From positions 1,488,001-1,552,000 of the forward strand of contig NZ_CP109190.1 in NCBI RefSeq assembly GCF_041438805.1: a stretch of 64,000 nucleotides of DNA, in the 5' to 3' direction. The DNA is from Streptomyces sp. NBC_01707. GTDB lineage: Bacteria; Actinomycetota; Actinomycetes; Streptomycetales; Streptomycetaceae. A program made the translations under genes and the position numbers. The notes below the pieces were generated by a model. It made no database searches, was not told the DNA's origin, and saw only the letters and a program-made list of their open reading frames with translations. Every line of letters starts with the position of its first letter. The stretch's first letter is position 1. This document shows, one piece after another, positions 25,790 through 33,910 of the stretch.

Positions 25790-27742
25790 TCAGGAGAAGT
25801 CGGCGACGTTCTTCTCCGTCACGACCTTCACCGGCACCTTGACCGTGCTGTCGACCTGCTTGCCGCGCGCGGCCTCCACCGCGTTCTGCACGGCGATCTT
25901 CCCGAGTTCCTTCGGCTGCTGGGCGACCGAGGCGTACAGGGTGCCCGCGGCGACCGCCTTCAGACCGTCGGGGGTGCCGTCGAACCCGACGACGTCGACG
26001 GACTTGCCGGCCTTGCTGCCGAGCGCCTTGACCGCGCCGAGCGCCATCTCGTCGTTCTCGGCGAAGACACCGGTGATGCGGGGGTGGGACTGCAGCAGGT
26101 TGGTCATGACGTCCAGACCCTTCGTGCGGTCGAAGTCCGCGGGCTGGGAGGCGACGACCTTGATCCCCGGGTAGGCCTTCAGCCCCTCGGTGAATCCCTT
26201 GCCACGCTCGCGGCTGGCGGAGGTGCCCGCGGTGCCCTGGAGGACGACGATGTCGCCCTTGCCACCGAGCTTGTCGGCCAGCGCCTTCGCGGCGAGCCTG
26301 CCACCCGCGACGTTGTCGGAGGCGACGAGCGTCGCCGTCTCCGCCTTGTTGACGCCGCGGTCGGCCGCGACCACCGGGATGTCGGCCTTGTTGGCGGCCC
26401 GCACCGCGGGTCCCACCGCGTCCGAGTCGACCGGGTTGACGATGATCGACTGCATTCCTGCACCGGTGAAGTTCTGCAGCTGGTTGGCCTGCTGCGACGC
26501 GTCGTTCTGCGCGTCCGTCACCGTGAGGTCGATGCCCGCGTCCTTCGCCTCGGCCTGCGCGCCCGCCTTCATCTGGACGAAGAAGGGGTTGTTGAGCGTG
26601 GAGAGCGACATGCCGACCTTGGTGGTCGTACCGGAGTTGCCGGAGTTGAAGAAGGACACGGCTGCGACGACGGCCGCCACGCATACCGCGGCGATCGCGA
26701 TCTTCGCGGCTCCCTTGCCCCGTGGCCCGGAAGCACCGGACGAGGGCGCCGACGTCGCGGACCCACCGCCGGCCCGACGGCGCACCGTGTCCAGCAGGAC
26801 CGCGAGCGCGATCACGACACCGATGACGACCTGCTGCCAGAAAGCTGAGACGGACAGCAGGTTGAGGCCGTTGCGGAGAACGGCGAGTATCAGCGCGCCG
26901 ATCAGGGTTCCGGAGGCCTTGCCGACGCCGCCCGCGAGGCTGGCGCCGCCGATGACGACCGCGGCGATCGCGTCCAGCTCGTACCCCTGCGCGGCCTGCG
27001 GCTGCGCGGAGACCAGGCGGGAGGCGAGGACGATGCCTGCGACAGCGGCGAAGAACCCGGACAGGGCGTAGATGACGAGCTTCTGCCGCTTGACGCGCAG
27101 GCCCGAGAGCCGGGCCGCTTCCTCGTTGCCGCCGATGGCGTACATCGAACGGCCGATGTAGGTGCGACCGAGGACGACCGCCGTCACCAGCCCCATACCG
27201 ACCATCACGAGGACGGGGACGGGCAGCCATCCACCGAGCGTGTCACCGAGCACCGAGACGGAGTCGGGGAAGGGGATCGGGCTGCCCTGCGAGATGACGA
27301 GGGACAGGCCACGGCCGATCGAGAGCATCGCCAGCGTGGCGATGAACGGCGGGAGTTTCCCGTACGAGACGAGTGCGCCGTTGACCAGACCGCAGGCGAT
27401 GCCCGTGACCACGGCCAGGATCACCGCGATCCACACGGGGACGCCCTCGGACGTCGCCATCCAGGCGAGTACGGTCGCCGAGAGCGCCGCCACCGAGCCG
27501 ACGGACAGGTCGATACCTGCCGAGACGATGACGAAGGTCACGCCGAACGCGAGAATCGCCGTCACGGAGGCCTGTACACCGACATTCAGCAGGTTCTGCG
27601 TGGTGAGGAAGTCGCCGGAGAGCAGCGACATCGCCACCACCAGGACCACCAGGGCGCTCAGCGCGCCGTTGTCGAGCAGGATGCGGCGGAGCGCCGAGGC
27701 GCCACTTGCGCCCGTATTGCTCTTGAGCGTGTCAGTGGCCAC
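25790..27742 (-). CDS. Ribose ABC transporter permease fused to its substrate-binding protein (RbsC-RbsB)
   Basis: A 650-residue fusion. Residues about 20-325 are an RbsC-type permease with eight to ten hydrophobic helices (FGVTFVIVSAGIDLSVGSVAALSATVLAW is the family hallmark). A ~25-residue Ser/Gly linker follows (GGGSATSAPSSGASGPRGKG), then a hydrophobic segment (IAIAAVCVAAVVAAVSFF, about 350-367) acting as an anchor. Next comes a type-I periplasmic binding protein (KVGMSLSTLNNPFFVQMKAGAQAEAKDAGI ... KVVTEKNVADFS). The binding domain thus stays tethered outside the membrane instead of being a lipoprotein. I chose GTG at 27742, with GGAGGG 5 bases upstream and an 11-base overlap with rbsA. 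ATG at 27760 lacks a ribosome site. Confidence 0.9.
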   Translation of the reverse strand: MATDTLKSNTGASGASALRRILLDNGALSALVVLVVAMSLLSGDFLTTQNLLNVGVQASVTAILAFGVTFVIVSAGIDLSVGSVAALSATVLAWMATSEGVPVWIAVILAVVTGIACGLVNGALVSYGKLPPFIATLAMLSIGRGLSLVISQGSPIPFPDSVSVLGDTLGGWLPVPVLVMVGMGLVTAVVLGRTYIGRSMYAIGGNEEAARLSGLRVKRQKLVIYALSGFFAAVAGIVLASRLVSAQPQAAQGYELDAIAAVVIGGASLAGGVGKASGTLIGALILAVLRNGLNLLSVSAFWQQVVIGVVIALAVLLDTVRRRAGGGSATSAPSSGASGPRGKGAAKIAIAAVCVAAVVAAVSFFNSGNSGTTTKVGMSLSTLNNPFFVQMKAGAQAEAKDAGIDLTVTDAQNDASQQANQLQNFTGAGMQSIIVNPVDSDAVGPAVRAANKADIPVVAADRGVNKAETATLVASDNVAGGRLAAKALADKLGGKGDIVVLQGTAGTSASRERGKGFTEGLKAYPGIKVVASQPADFDRTKGLDVMTNLLQSHPRITGVFAENDEMALGAVKALGSKAGKSVDVVGFDGTPDGLKAVAAGTLYASVAQQPKELGKIAVQNAVEAARGKQVDSTVKVPVKVVTEKNVADFS

Positions 27743-29276
27743 GGGAGCCCTCCACTTCATCGTTCACATCTGGGGTGGTTGTTGCGGACGGACCGCTGAC
27801 GGCGAGCGCCATCACCGCGTCCTGGGTCGCTTCGTGCGCGGGCAGTTCACCGGCGATCCGGCCCTGGGCCATGACGAGAACCCGGTCGCTCATGCCGAGG
27901 ACTTCGGGAAGGTCGCTGGAGATCATCAGGACCGCGTGGCCGGAGGCCGTCAGTTGGTTGATGAGCTGATAGATCTCGACCTTCGCGCCGACGTCGATGC
28001 CTCGGGTCGGCTCGTCGAGGATCAGCACCTTGGTATCGGCGAGCAGCCACTTCCCGATGACGACCTTCTGCTGGTTGCCGCCGGACAGAGTGCGGACGTG
28101 CTGGCCGAGGCCTGCCATCCGTACACCGAGCTCCGCGGCGATCCGGGCGGCGGCGATGCGCTGCCCCTTGAGGTCCACGAGACCGCCGCGGCTGGCCGAA
28201 CGCAGCGTGACCAGGCCGAGGTTCTCCTGCACCGAGGCGTCGAGCACGAGGCCCTGCCCCTTGCGGTCCTCGGGCACGAGCCCGATCCCGGCGCCCATGG
28301 CCGCGTTCACGTCGCCCTTGCCCAGCCGCTCGCCGCGCACCTCGACGCTCCCCGCGTCGTAGTGGTCGGCGCCGAAGACCGCGCGGACGACCTCGGTGCG
28401 GCCGGCGCCGACGAGTCCGGCGAGTCCGACGACCTCTCCGGCGTGCACGTCGAAGCTGATGTCGTGGAAGACGCCGCCCCGGGTCAGCCCGCGTACGGAG
28501 AGCAACGCTTCGCCCGTCTCCGGGCGTTCGCGCGGATACTGCTGGTCGATGCTGCGTCCGACCATCAGCCGTACGAGCTCGTTCTCGGGTGTCGAGGCGG
28601 GCACCTGGTCGATGCTGCGGCCGTCGCGCAGAACGGTGACCCGGTCGCCGAGTGCCGCGATCTCCTCCAGGTGGTGGGTGATGAAGACGATCCCCACGCC
28701 GTCAGCGCGCAGCTGCCGGACGATCCGGAAGAGCTTTTCCACCTCTTCGCTGGTCAGCACGGCGGTCGGCTCGTCCATGATCAGGACACGGGCGTCGAGA
28801 CTGAGAGCCTTGGCGATCTCCACCATCTGGAGCCGCGCGATGCCCAGTTCGCGCACCTTGGCCCTCGGTGAGACATTCACGCCGACCCGGCGCAGGAGTT
28901 CCTCGGCGTCCGCCTCCATCTTCTTGCGGTCGATCATGCCGTAGCGCCGCGGCTGGCGGCCGAGGAAGATGTTCTCGGCGACGGTCAGCTCCGGCACCAG
29001 GTTGAATTCCTGGTAGATGGTGGCGATCCCGAGCCGTTCGGCGTCCTGGGCGCCGTGGACACGCACCTCGTTCCCGTCGACCAGGATCCGTCCACTGTCC
29101 GGGCGGTAGGCGCCGGAGAGCATCTTGATCAGCGTGCTCTTGCCTGCGCCGTTCTCACCGAGCAGGACATGCACCTCGCCGCGGCGCAGGTCGAAGTCGA
29201 CGGAGTCCAGCGCGACCACGCCGGGGAAGGTCTTTCGTATTCCCTCGATGCGCAGCAACTCGTCCTGGCTGCTCAC
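27732..29276 (-). CDS. rbsA: Ribose ABC transporter ATP-binding protein
   Basis: A 514-residue tandem ATPase typical of sugar importers with RbsC-type permeases. The first cassette has Walker A LGENGAGKST, signature VRELGIARLQMVEIAKAL and Walker B VLIMDEPTAVL. The second has LVGAGRTEVVRAVFG in place of a classical Walker A, LSGGNQQKVVIGKWL and VLILDEPTRGIDVGAK. This degenerate second site is normal for the family. The GTG start at 29276 overlaps the regulator stop codon in GTGA (29273-29276). It energises uptake by the permease/binding-protein fusion encoded next. Confidence 0.95.
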   Translation of the reverse strand: MSSQDELLRIEGIRKTFPGVVALDSVDFDLRRGEVHVLLGENGAGKSTLIKMLSGAYRPDSGRILVDGNEVRVHGAQDAERLGIATIYQEFNLVPELTVAENIFLGRQPRRYGMIDRKKMEADAEELLRRVGVNVSPRAKVRELGIARLQMVEIAKALSLDARVLIMDEPTAVLTSEEVEKLFRIVRQLRADGVGIVFITHHLEEIAALGDRVTVLRDGRSIDQVPASTPENELVRLMVGRSIDQQYPRERPETGEALLSVRGLTRGGVFHDISFDVHAGEVVGLAGLVGAGRTEVVRAVFGADHYDAGSVEVRGERLGKGDVNAAMGAGIGLVPEDRKGQGLVLDASVQENLGLVTLRSASRGGLVDLKGQRIAAARIAAELGVRMAGLGQHVRTLSGGNQQKVVIGKWLLADTKVLILDEPTRGIDVGAKVEIYQLINQLTASGHAVLMISSDLPEVLGMSDRVLVMAQGRIAGELPAHEATQDAVMALAVSGPSATTTPDVNDEVEGSRGH

Positions 29277-30289
29277 AGGTTGCTCCTCGGGTTCGAAGCG
29301 GGCTCGCCGCACGACCTGCGTACGACGAGACGGGCGGAAAGGGTGACGGACTGCGGGGGCCGGCCCTCGATGACGTCGACCAGCGCCCGTACGGCTGCTC
29401 GGCCGAGGTCTCCGGTCGGCTGGGCGATCGCCGTGACCGGCGGATCGGTGTGGACGAACCACGGAATGTCGTCGAACGCGGCGAGCGCGATGTCCTGCGG
29501 AACCCGCAGCCCACGCGCCCGGATCGCGTCCAGTGCGCCGAGGGCCATCAGGTTGTCGGCGGCGAAGACCACGTCGGGCGGCTCGGGCAGGGCCAGGAAC
29601 CGCTCGGTGGCACGGCGTCCGCTGTCCGCCTGGAAGTCGCCCTGGCCGATATAGGCGTCGGGCAGCGGAAGCCCGAGCTCACCCAAGGCGTCGCGAAAGG
29701 CCTCGACGCGCTCGCTGCCGGTGGTGGTGGCAGCCGGGCCTGCGATGATCGCCAGCCGGCGGTGGTCGAGGCGGTGCAGATGGGCGACGAGGTCCCGCAC
29801 GGCGGGACAACCGTCGGCGCGCACCACGGGAACGTCCACCCCGGGAATCCAGCGGTCCACGAACACCATGGGGGTGCCGCCACGTGCGGCATCGAGTATC
29901 TGCGGGGAGCCGCCGTCGGTGGGCGAGACGAGGAGCCCGTCGATGCGGCGGTCGAGGAGCGTACGGATGTGGTGGTCCTGCAGCTCGGGCCGCTCGTCGG
30001 CGTTTCCGATGATGACGCTGTACCCGAGGGCGCGCGCCTCTTCCTCGACGGAGCGGGCCAGCGCGGTGAAGTACGGATTCAGTACGTCGCTGATGATCAG
30101 CCCGAGGGTGCGCGTCTGGTCGGTGCGCAGCGACCGGGCGACGGCATTGGGACGGTAGCCGAGCGCGTCGACAGCGGCGAGGACGCGGGCCTTCGCGTCG
30201 GGGCTGACGGACGGATGGCTGTTGAGGACACGCGACACCGTGGCGACGGACACGCCCGCCTCGGCTGCGACATCTTTGATGCTCGCCAC
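29273..30289 (-). CDS. LacI-family transcriptional regulator of the ribose operon
   Basis: A 338-residue repressor. The N-terminal helix-turn-helix is ASIKDVAAEAGVSVATVSRVLNSHPSVSPDAKARVLAAVDALGYRPNAVARSLRT, containing the hinge, and the rest is a periplasmic-binding-protein-like sensor (TLGLIISDVLNPYFTALARSVEEEA ... ALAAFDDIPWF). The GTG at 30289 follows AAGGAGG. It is the first gene of the ribose operon and overlaps rbsA, so it is co-transcribed with the genes it controls. Ribose or ribose-5-phosphate is the likely inducer. Two copies of a LacI-type operator lie 72-107 bases upstream, supporting autoregulation. Confidence 0.93.
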   Translation of the reverse strand: MASIKDVAAEAGVSVATVSRVLNSHPSVSPDAKARVLAAVDALGYRPNAVARSLRTDQTRTLGLIISDVLNPYFTALARSVEEEARALGYSVIIGNADERPELQDHHIRTLLDRRIDGLLVSPTDGGSPQILDAARGGTPMVFVDRWIPGVDVPVVRADGCPAVRDLVAHLHRLDHRRLAIIAGPAATTTGSERVEAFRDALGELGLPLPDAYIGQGDFQADSGRRATERFLALPEPPDVVFAADNLMALGALDAIRARGLRVPQDIALAAFDDIPWFVHTDPPVTAIAQPTGDLGRAAVRALVDVIEGRPPQSVTLSARLVVRRSCGEPASNPRSNL

Positions 30290-30360
30290 TTCCGGACCAC
30301 CTCCTTGTGGTTTCCGTGAGCATCGGATCCAGCGGACGGCACGGTCGGTGCCGCAGCTCG

Positions 30361-30396
30361 TGGAAACGATTACACGAACGATTGGAAACGATTACA
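30361..30396 (-). promoter_or_regulatory. Tandem LacI-type operators upstream of the ribose operon
   Basis: TGGAAACGATTACA occurs twice, at 30361-30374 and 30383-30396, a spacing of 22 bases or two helical turns. Each is an imperfect palindrome around a central CG, as LacI-family operators are. A third AACGATT half-site lies between them (30377-30383). The position, upstream of the regulator gene, fits cooperative binding of the operon's own repressor. Confidence 0.7.
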
Positions 30397-30566
30397 TGCC
30401 CCAGAAGCAAGACCCTGCCGACACAGCGAGACATAACCGTAATGAAGTGGTGCTCATATGAGCGTCACCCTCGGGGCTGAAACTTGTTGCCGTGCAACCT
30501 CCACGCAACGTCGTGCGGGGTTACCTGGAGCCATCGCATCGGTATCGGACAGCGAAAGGCCGACAC

Positions 30567-30929
30567 GTGACCCCCTCGGACGCACCGCTCGTGGAGCTCA
30601 CCCCCGCAGCCGCCGATCTGGTGCGGCGGCTGCGCGAGGCCCACGGACCGCTGATGTTCCACCAGTCCGGCGGCTGCTGCGACGGCAGTGCGCCCATGTG
30701 CTACCAGGACGGCGAGTTCCGTACCGGCAACTCCGACGTGCTGCTCGCCTCGCTCACCGTCGACGGGGTCGCGGAGCGCGTCCCCTTCTGGATGTCGAAG
30801 AGCCAGTTCGAGGTGTGGGCGCACACCCGGCTGATCGTCGACGTGGTGGCGGGGCGCGGCAGCGGGTTCTCGCTGGAAGCACCGGAGGGGGTCCGGTTCC
30901 TGATCCGGTCGCGCCTCGTCGGCGTCTGA
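30567..30929 (+). CDS. DUF779 protein
   Basis: A 120-residue small protein of the DUF779 family, recognised by MFHQSGGCCDGSAPMCYQDGEFRTGNSDVLL and FWMSKSQFEVWAHTRLIVDVVAGRGSGFSLEAPEGVRFLIRSRL. The conserved cysteines in GGCCDGS suggest a metal or redox role, which is not established. Genes of this family are often next to aldehyde dehydrogenases, but none is here. The GTG at 30567 follows GAAAGG; an earlier in-frame Met at 30492 would add 25 residues without family similarity. It is divergent from the ribose operon regulator. Confidence 0.87.
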   Translation: MTPSDAPLVELTPAAADLVRRLREAHGPLMFHQSGGCCDGSAPMCYQDGEFRTGNSDVLLASLTVDGVAERVPFWMSKSQFEVWAHTRLIVDVVAGRGSGFSLEAPEGVRFLIRSRLVGV

Positions 30930-31195
30930 TCCGCGCGGGCCACGCGCCGGACGCCGCACGTCACCCCGTGTCGCGTACCGCCACGACGCGGTTGAACACG
31001 CCGACGCACGCCACGCCGTCGGGACCGACAGTGATCGGCGCCCGGTTGTTCTTGTACGAGCAGCCCGTGCCCGTCAGTCGGCGTCGGCGGCTTCGCCGGT
31101 GCGGAAGTCGACCGCGGCGAGGTGCCGACGCCGCCGTCGCCGATGAAGCCGGCCTGCGTACGGGGTCGCACCGCCGCCAGGCGCCGGATGCGACC
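30930..31195 (-). pseudogene. Possible decayed C-terminal fragment of a beta-propeller (PQQ-like) protein
   Basis: On the minus strand the reading frame ending at 30961 gives NNRAPITVGPDGVACVGVFN followed by RVVAVRDTG and a stop, which looks like the last blade of a PQQ-type propeller. Upstream, VDFRTGEAADAD and AGFIGDGGVGTSP lie in two other frames, so at least two frameshifts would be needed to join them. No start codon or ribosome site is visible. I read it as a remnant of a longer gene; a chance resemblance cannot be excluded. The adjacent bases to 31261 hold nothing else. Confidence 0.35.
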
Positions 31196-31261
31196 CCCTT
31201 GAGGTGTTCACGGAAGTGCCCTGTGTTTCATGACGACTTCACCGCGCCACGACGAGTCCGG

Positions 31262-31456
31262 TCAGGGCTTGAGGCTGCTCACGACGTCGGCTGTGGCCGT
31301 CAGCCCCTCCTGAATGCTCGGCGCCATGCTCGTCCCCGCCAGGAAGAATCCGAGCAGCGCGCAGACGATCGCATGCGAGAGCTTCAGTCCCCCGTTGCGG
31401 AGGAAGATCACCGCAAGGACCAGCAGTAACAGCACCAGTGAGATCGAAATGGCCAT
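31262..31456 (-). CDS. Small two-helix membrane protein, function unknown
   Basis: A 64-residue protein. The N-terminus MAISISLVLLLLVLAVIFL is one membrane helix, RNGGLKLSHAI a short loop, and IVCALLGFFLAGTSMAP a second helix, ending SIQEGLTATADVVSSLKP. GGAGG six bases before the ATG at 31456 supports translation. I have seen similar small proteins in Streptomyces genomes but do not know a function. The same frame stays open far upstream into the next gene, but only this segment has a ribosome site and sensible composition. Confidence 0.7.
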   Translation of the reverse strand: MAISISLVLLLLVLAVIFLRNGGLKLSHAIVCALLGFFLAGTSMAPSIQEGLTATADVVSSLKP

Positions 31457-31590
31457 GGCCAACCTCCTCCGCCGCGCCGGAATGCGGCATTCGGCCGCCA
31501 GTGTGGCGTAACGAAGGGGCCATCCGGCGGACTGGCGTGTCCGCCATCCGGGTGTTGACTGACTGTCACCGCCGCAGGCCGTGCGGCTCG

Positions 31591-32484
31591 TCAGGCGCCT
31601 TGCCGGACAGGGCTGTTCCTCGCGCGCAGGAAGAGCTCGAGGCCTGCCAGGTCGTCCGTGTTGAGATGGTCCACCCCGGCCGCCAGCAGTTCGGTCCAGA
31701 CGGCGTCGCGCTCGGGACCCGCGACGTCGGGCGTCGCCCAGAAGCGGACGCGCTGCCCAGCGCGGTGGGCAGCACCGACGAGGGCGCGGAGCCTGTCCCG
31801 TTCGACGGCGGGGAACGGGCCCGTGCCCAGCCAGCCGAAGCTCTCGGTCCAGTTGCTGCTGATGAGCGGGATGAACGAGGCCGTCGCCGCGGTGCCGAGG
31901 TCGTCGAGCCTGCCGTCGTAGAAGGCGAGGCGCGTGCGCTGCGCCTCCATCGGGACCCGGGCGGCCCGGTCGCCGGAGATGACGGGGGTGACTGCGCCTG
32001 CGCGTACCCGGCCGTCGTGGTACGAGGTCAGCATCCGGCGGTACCGCCGCAGTTGCCGGTCGAGCTCGAGGTAGGCGGCGGCGCCGTCCGTCTTGATGTC
32101 GATGAGCAGCTGCACGGGTTCGCGGTGGCCGGCGTACACCGTGCCGCGGTTGGCCCCGACCCTGGCCAGCAACGGGTCCAGGTAGAGCGACGCAAGGGTC
32201 CGGGTGGGGTCGAGGTCGGTGGTTTCGTGGGCGACGAGCAACTCCCCGTCCACGAGGAAGATGTCCGCCTCGACGCTGGTGAACCCGTGCGAGAGGGCGT
32301 CGTGGAGTGGGTGCGGGTGGAGGTAGTCGTTGTGTGCGTGCGCCTGTCGCAGCGGGCGCAGGGGCGGACGGTGCCGCGCTGCGACGGGTGCGGCGGCCGC
32401 GGCGGACCGAAGAGGGACGGTTGCGCCTGCGGCCAGGGTGGCAAGGGCGGTGGTGACGACGCGACGGCGGCTCGGGAACGTCAT
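31591..32484 (-). CDS. Exported PI-PLC/glycerophosphodiester phosphodiesterase-like protein
   Basis: A 297-residue TIM-barrel phosphodiesterase-like protein. The N-terminus MTFPSRRRVVTTALATLAAGA is a twin-arginine (Tat) type signal, cleaved probably after an Ala-rich stretch near residue 30. The barrel starts RQAHAHNDYLHPHPLHDALSHG, with two histidines and an Asn, then FTSVEADIFLVDGELLVAHE, carrying the Glu/Asp metal ligands. These are the usual features of bacterial PI-PLC-like/GDPD proteins that hydrolyse glycerol- or inositol-phosphodiesters outside the cell. The start at 32484 follows GGGAGA. It may belong to phosphate scavenging, but no Pho box was identified. Confidence 0.82.
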   Translation of the reverse strand: MTFPSRRRVVTTALATLAAGATVPLRSAAAAAPVAARHRPPLRPLRQAHAHNDYLHPHPLHDALSHGFTSVEADIFLVDGELLVAHETTDLDPTRTLASLYLDPLLARVGANRGTVYAGHREPVQLLIDIKTDGAAAYLELDRQLRRYRRMLTSYHDGRVRAGAVTPVISGDRAARVPMEAQRTRLAFYDGRLDDLGTAATASFIPLISSNWTESFGWLGTGPFPAVERDRLRALVGAAHRAGQRVRFWATPDVAGPERDAVWTELLAAGVDHLNTDDLAGLELFLRARNSPVRQGA

Positions 32485-32782
32485 GGATTCTCCCGGGAAC
32501 GAGGTGCGGACCGATGGGGCGGACGCGACCGAGTATGGGTCCGGAACACACCACTGAGCAGGTACCTGCCAAGAGTTGACGCGGTCGTCGACCGTCGGTC
32601 GTCTGCCGTTCCCCCGGGCGGACGGGCTCGTGGGCGGCGCGGGGGCGGGGTCGGACTGCCCTGGTCCTGTCCGGTCGCGCTCGTGTCTGCACCGCGCGGC
32701 CACCCCGCTCGGAACGACGAAGGGGCGGGGACACGTGACACGTGCCCCCGCCCCACATCCCGCCGCCCTGGGCGCAGTTCAG

Positions 32783-33910
32783 CTACGGCGCGGGCAGTTC
32801 CATCAGCTCGGCGATCGCCTCACGGTGGCTTCCGGCCGTGCCGTACGCGATCGCGTCGGCCTTGGCCCGCTTCAGATACAGGTGCGCGGGGTGCTCCCAC
32901 GTCATACCGATGCCACCGTGCAGCTGGATGCACTCCTCGGCTGCGTGGACCGCGACCTTGGAGCAGTACGCCTGTGCCACGGCCACCGCGAGCGGCGTGT
33001 CGGGGCTGCCGGTCGCAAGTGCGTCCGCGGCGTTCCGTGCGGCGGCGCGGGCCGAGACGACCTCCAGCCAGAGCTGCGCCATCCGGTGCTTGAGCGCCTG
33101 GAACGACCCGATGGGCCGGTTGAACTGGTGCCGTTCGCGGGTGTACCTGACCGTCTCGGTCAGGCACCACTCGGCGAGGCCGAGCTGCTCGGAGGCGAGC
33201 AAGCCGGCACCGGCGAGCAGCCCGCGACGTAGTGCGGAGCGCGCCGCCTCCGTGCCGGCGAGGCATGTTCCGGTGGCGGCGGCGAGGGTGACGGTGGCGA
33301 GCGGGCGGGTCCGGTCGAGCGCGACGAGCGGCTCGACGGTGACGCCCGGCGCATCCGTCTCGACCGCGTACAGGCCGTCGGTGGTCGGCACGAGCAGCAC
33401 ATCTGCTGCGGCCGCGTCGGCGACCGCGGTGACGGTGCCGTCCAGCGAGCCGGTCACGGCCTCGGCCGCCGAGCTGCCCTCCGGCGCCGCGGAGAACGGC
33501 ACGGCGAGGACCGCGACCTTGCGTCCTGCGGCGAGCTCGGCAAGGAGTTCGGCGACCGGACCGTCCTCGCTCCCGAGGGCGAGGAGCGTCTCGGTCGCGA
33601 CGACCGCGCTGGTCAGATAGGGAGCGGGAGTCACGCTGCGGCCGAGTTCCTCGAGGACGACCGCAGCCTCGCGATGGCCCGCGCCCTGGCCGCCGAGTTT
33701 CTCCGGCACGAGCAGCCCGGCGGTGCCGATGTCGGCGCCGAGAGCCCTCCACAGCTGCGGGTCGTACGGCGTGTCGGACTCGATGCGGGCTATCACCGTC
33801 GGCGCGTCGGACCGATCGGCGAGCAACGACCGCACGGCGGCCCGCAGATCGTCCTCGGCCTCCGAGTACAGCAGATCGGGCGCCACGGTCTCTTCGGTCT
33901 GTGCTGTCAT
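32783..33910 (-). CDS. Acyl-CoA dehydrogenase (small, FadE-type) A
   Basis: A 375-residue flavoprotein, last gene of a three-gene operon. The C-terminal domain is clear: RYTRERHQFNRPIGSFQALKHRMAQLWLEVVSARAAARNAA and CIQLHGGIGMTWEHPAHLYLKRAKADAIAYG. The N-terminal half is more divergent, and the usual catalytic Glu is not obvious. In actinobacteria such proteins often pair with a second dehydrogenase to make an alpha2beta2 enzyme acting on steroid or branched side-chain CoA thioesters. Its ATG overlaps the stop codon of the second dehydrogenase by ATGA (33907-33910), which supports a heteromer. Confidence 0.9.
   Translation of the reverse strand: MTAQTEETVAPDLLYSEAEDDLRAAVRSLLADRSDAPTVIARIESDTPYDPQLWRALGADIGTAGLLVPEKLGGQGAGHREAAVVLEELGRSVTPAPYLTSAVVATETLLALGSEDGPVAELLAELAAGRKVAVLAVPFSAAPEGSSAAEAVTGSLDGTVTAVADAAAADVLLVPTTDGLYAVETDAPGVTVEPLVALDRTRPLATVTLAAATGTCLAGTEAARSALRRGLLAGAGLLASEQLGLAEWCLTETVRYTRERHQFNRPIGSFQALKHRMAQLWLEVVSARAAARNAADALATGSPDTPLAVAVAQAYCSKVAVHAAEECIQLHGGIGMTWEHPAHLYLKRAKADAIAYGTAGSHREAIAELMELPAP

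Noticed and set aside
30492..30566. 25-residue extension of the DUF779 protein
   Set aside because: A GTG with a good GAAAGG site lies at 30567 and matches the family length.
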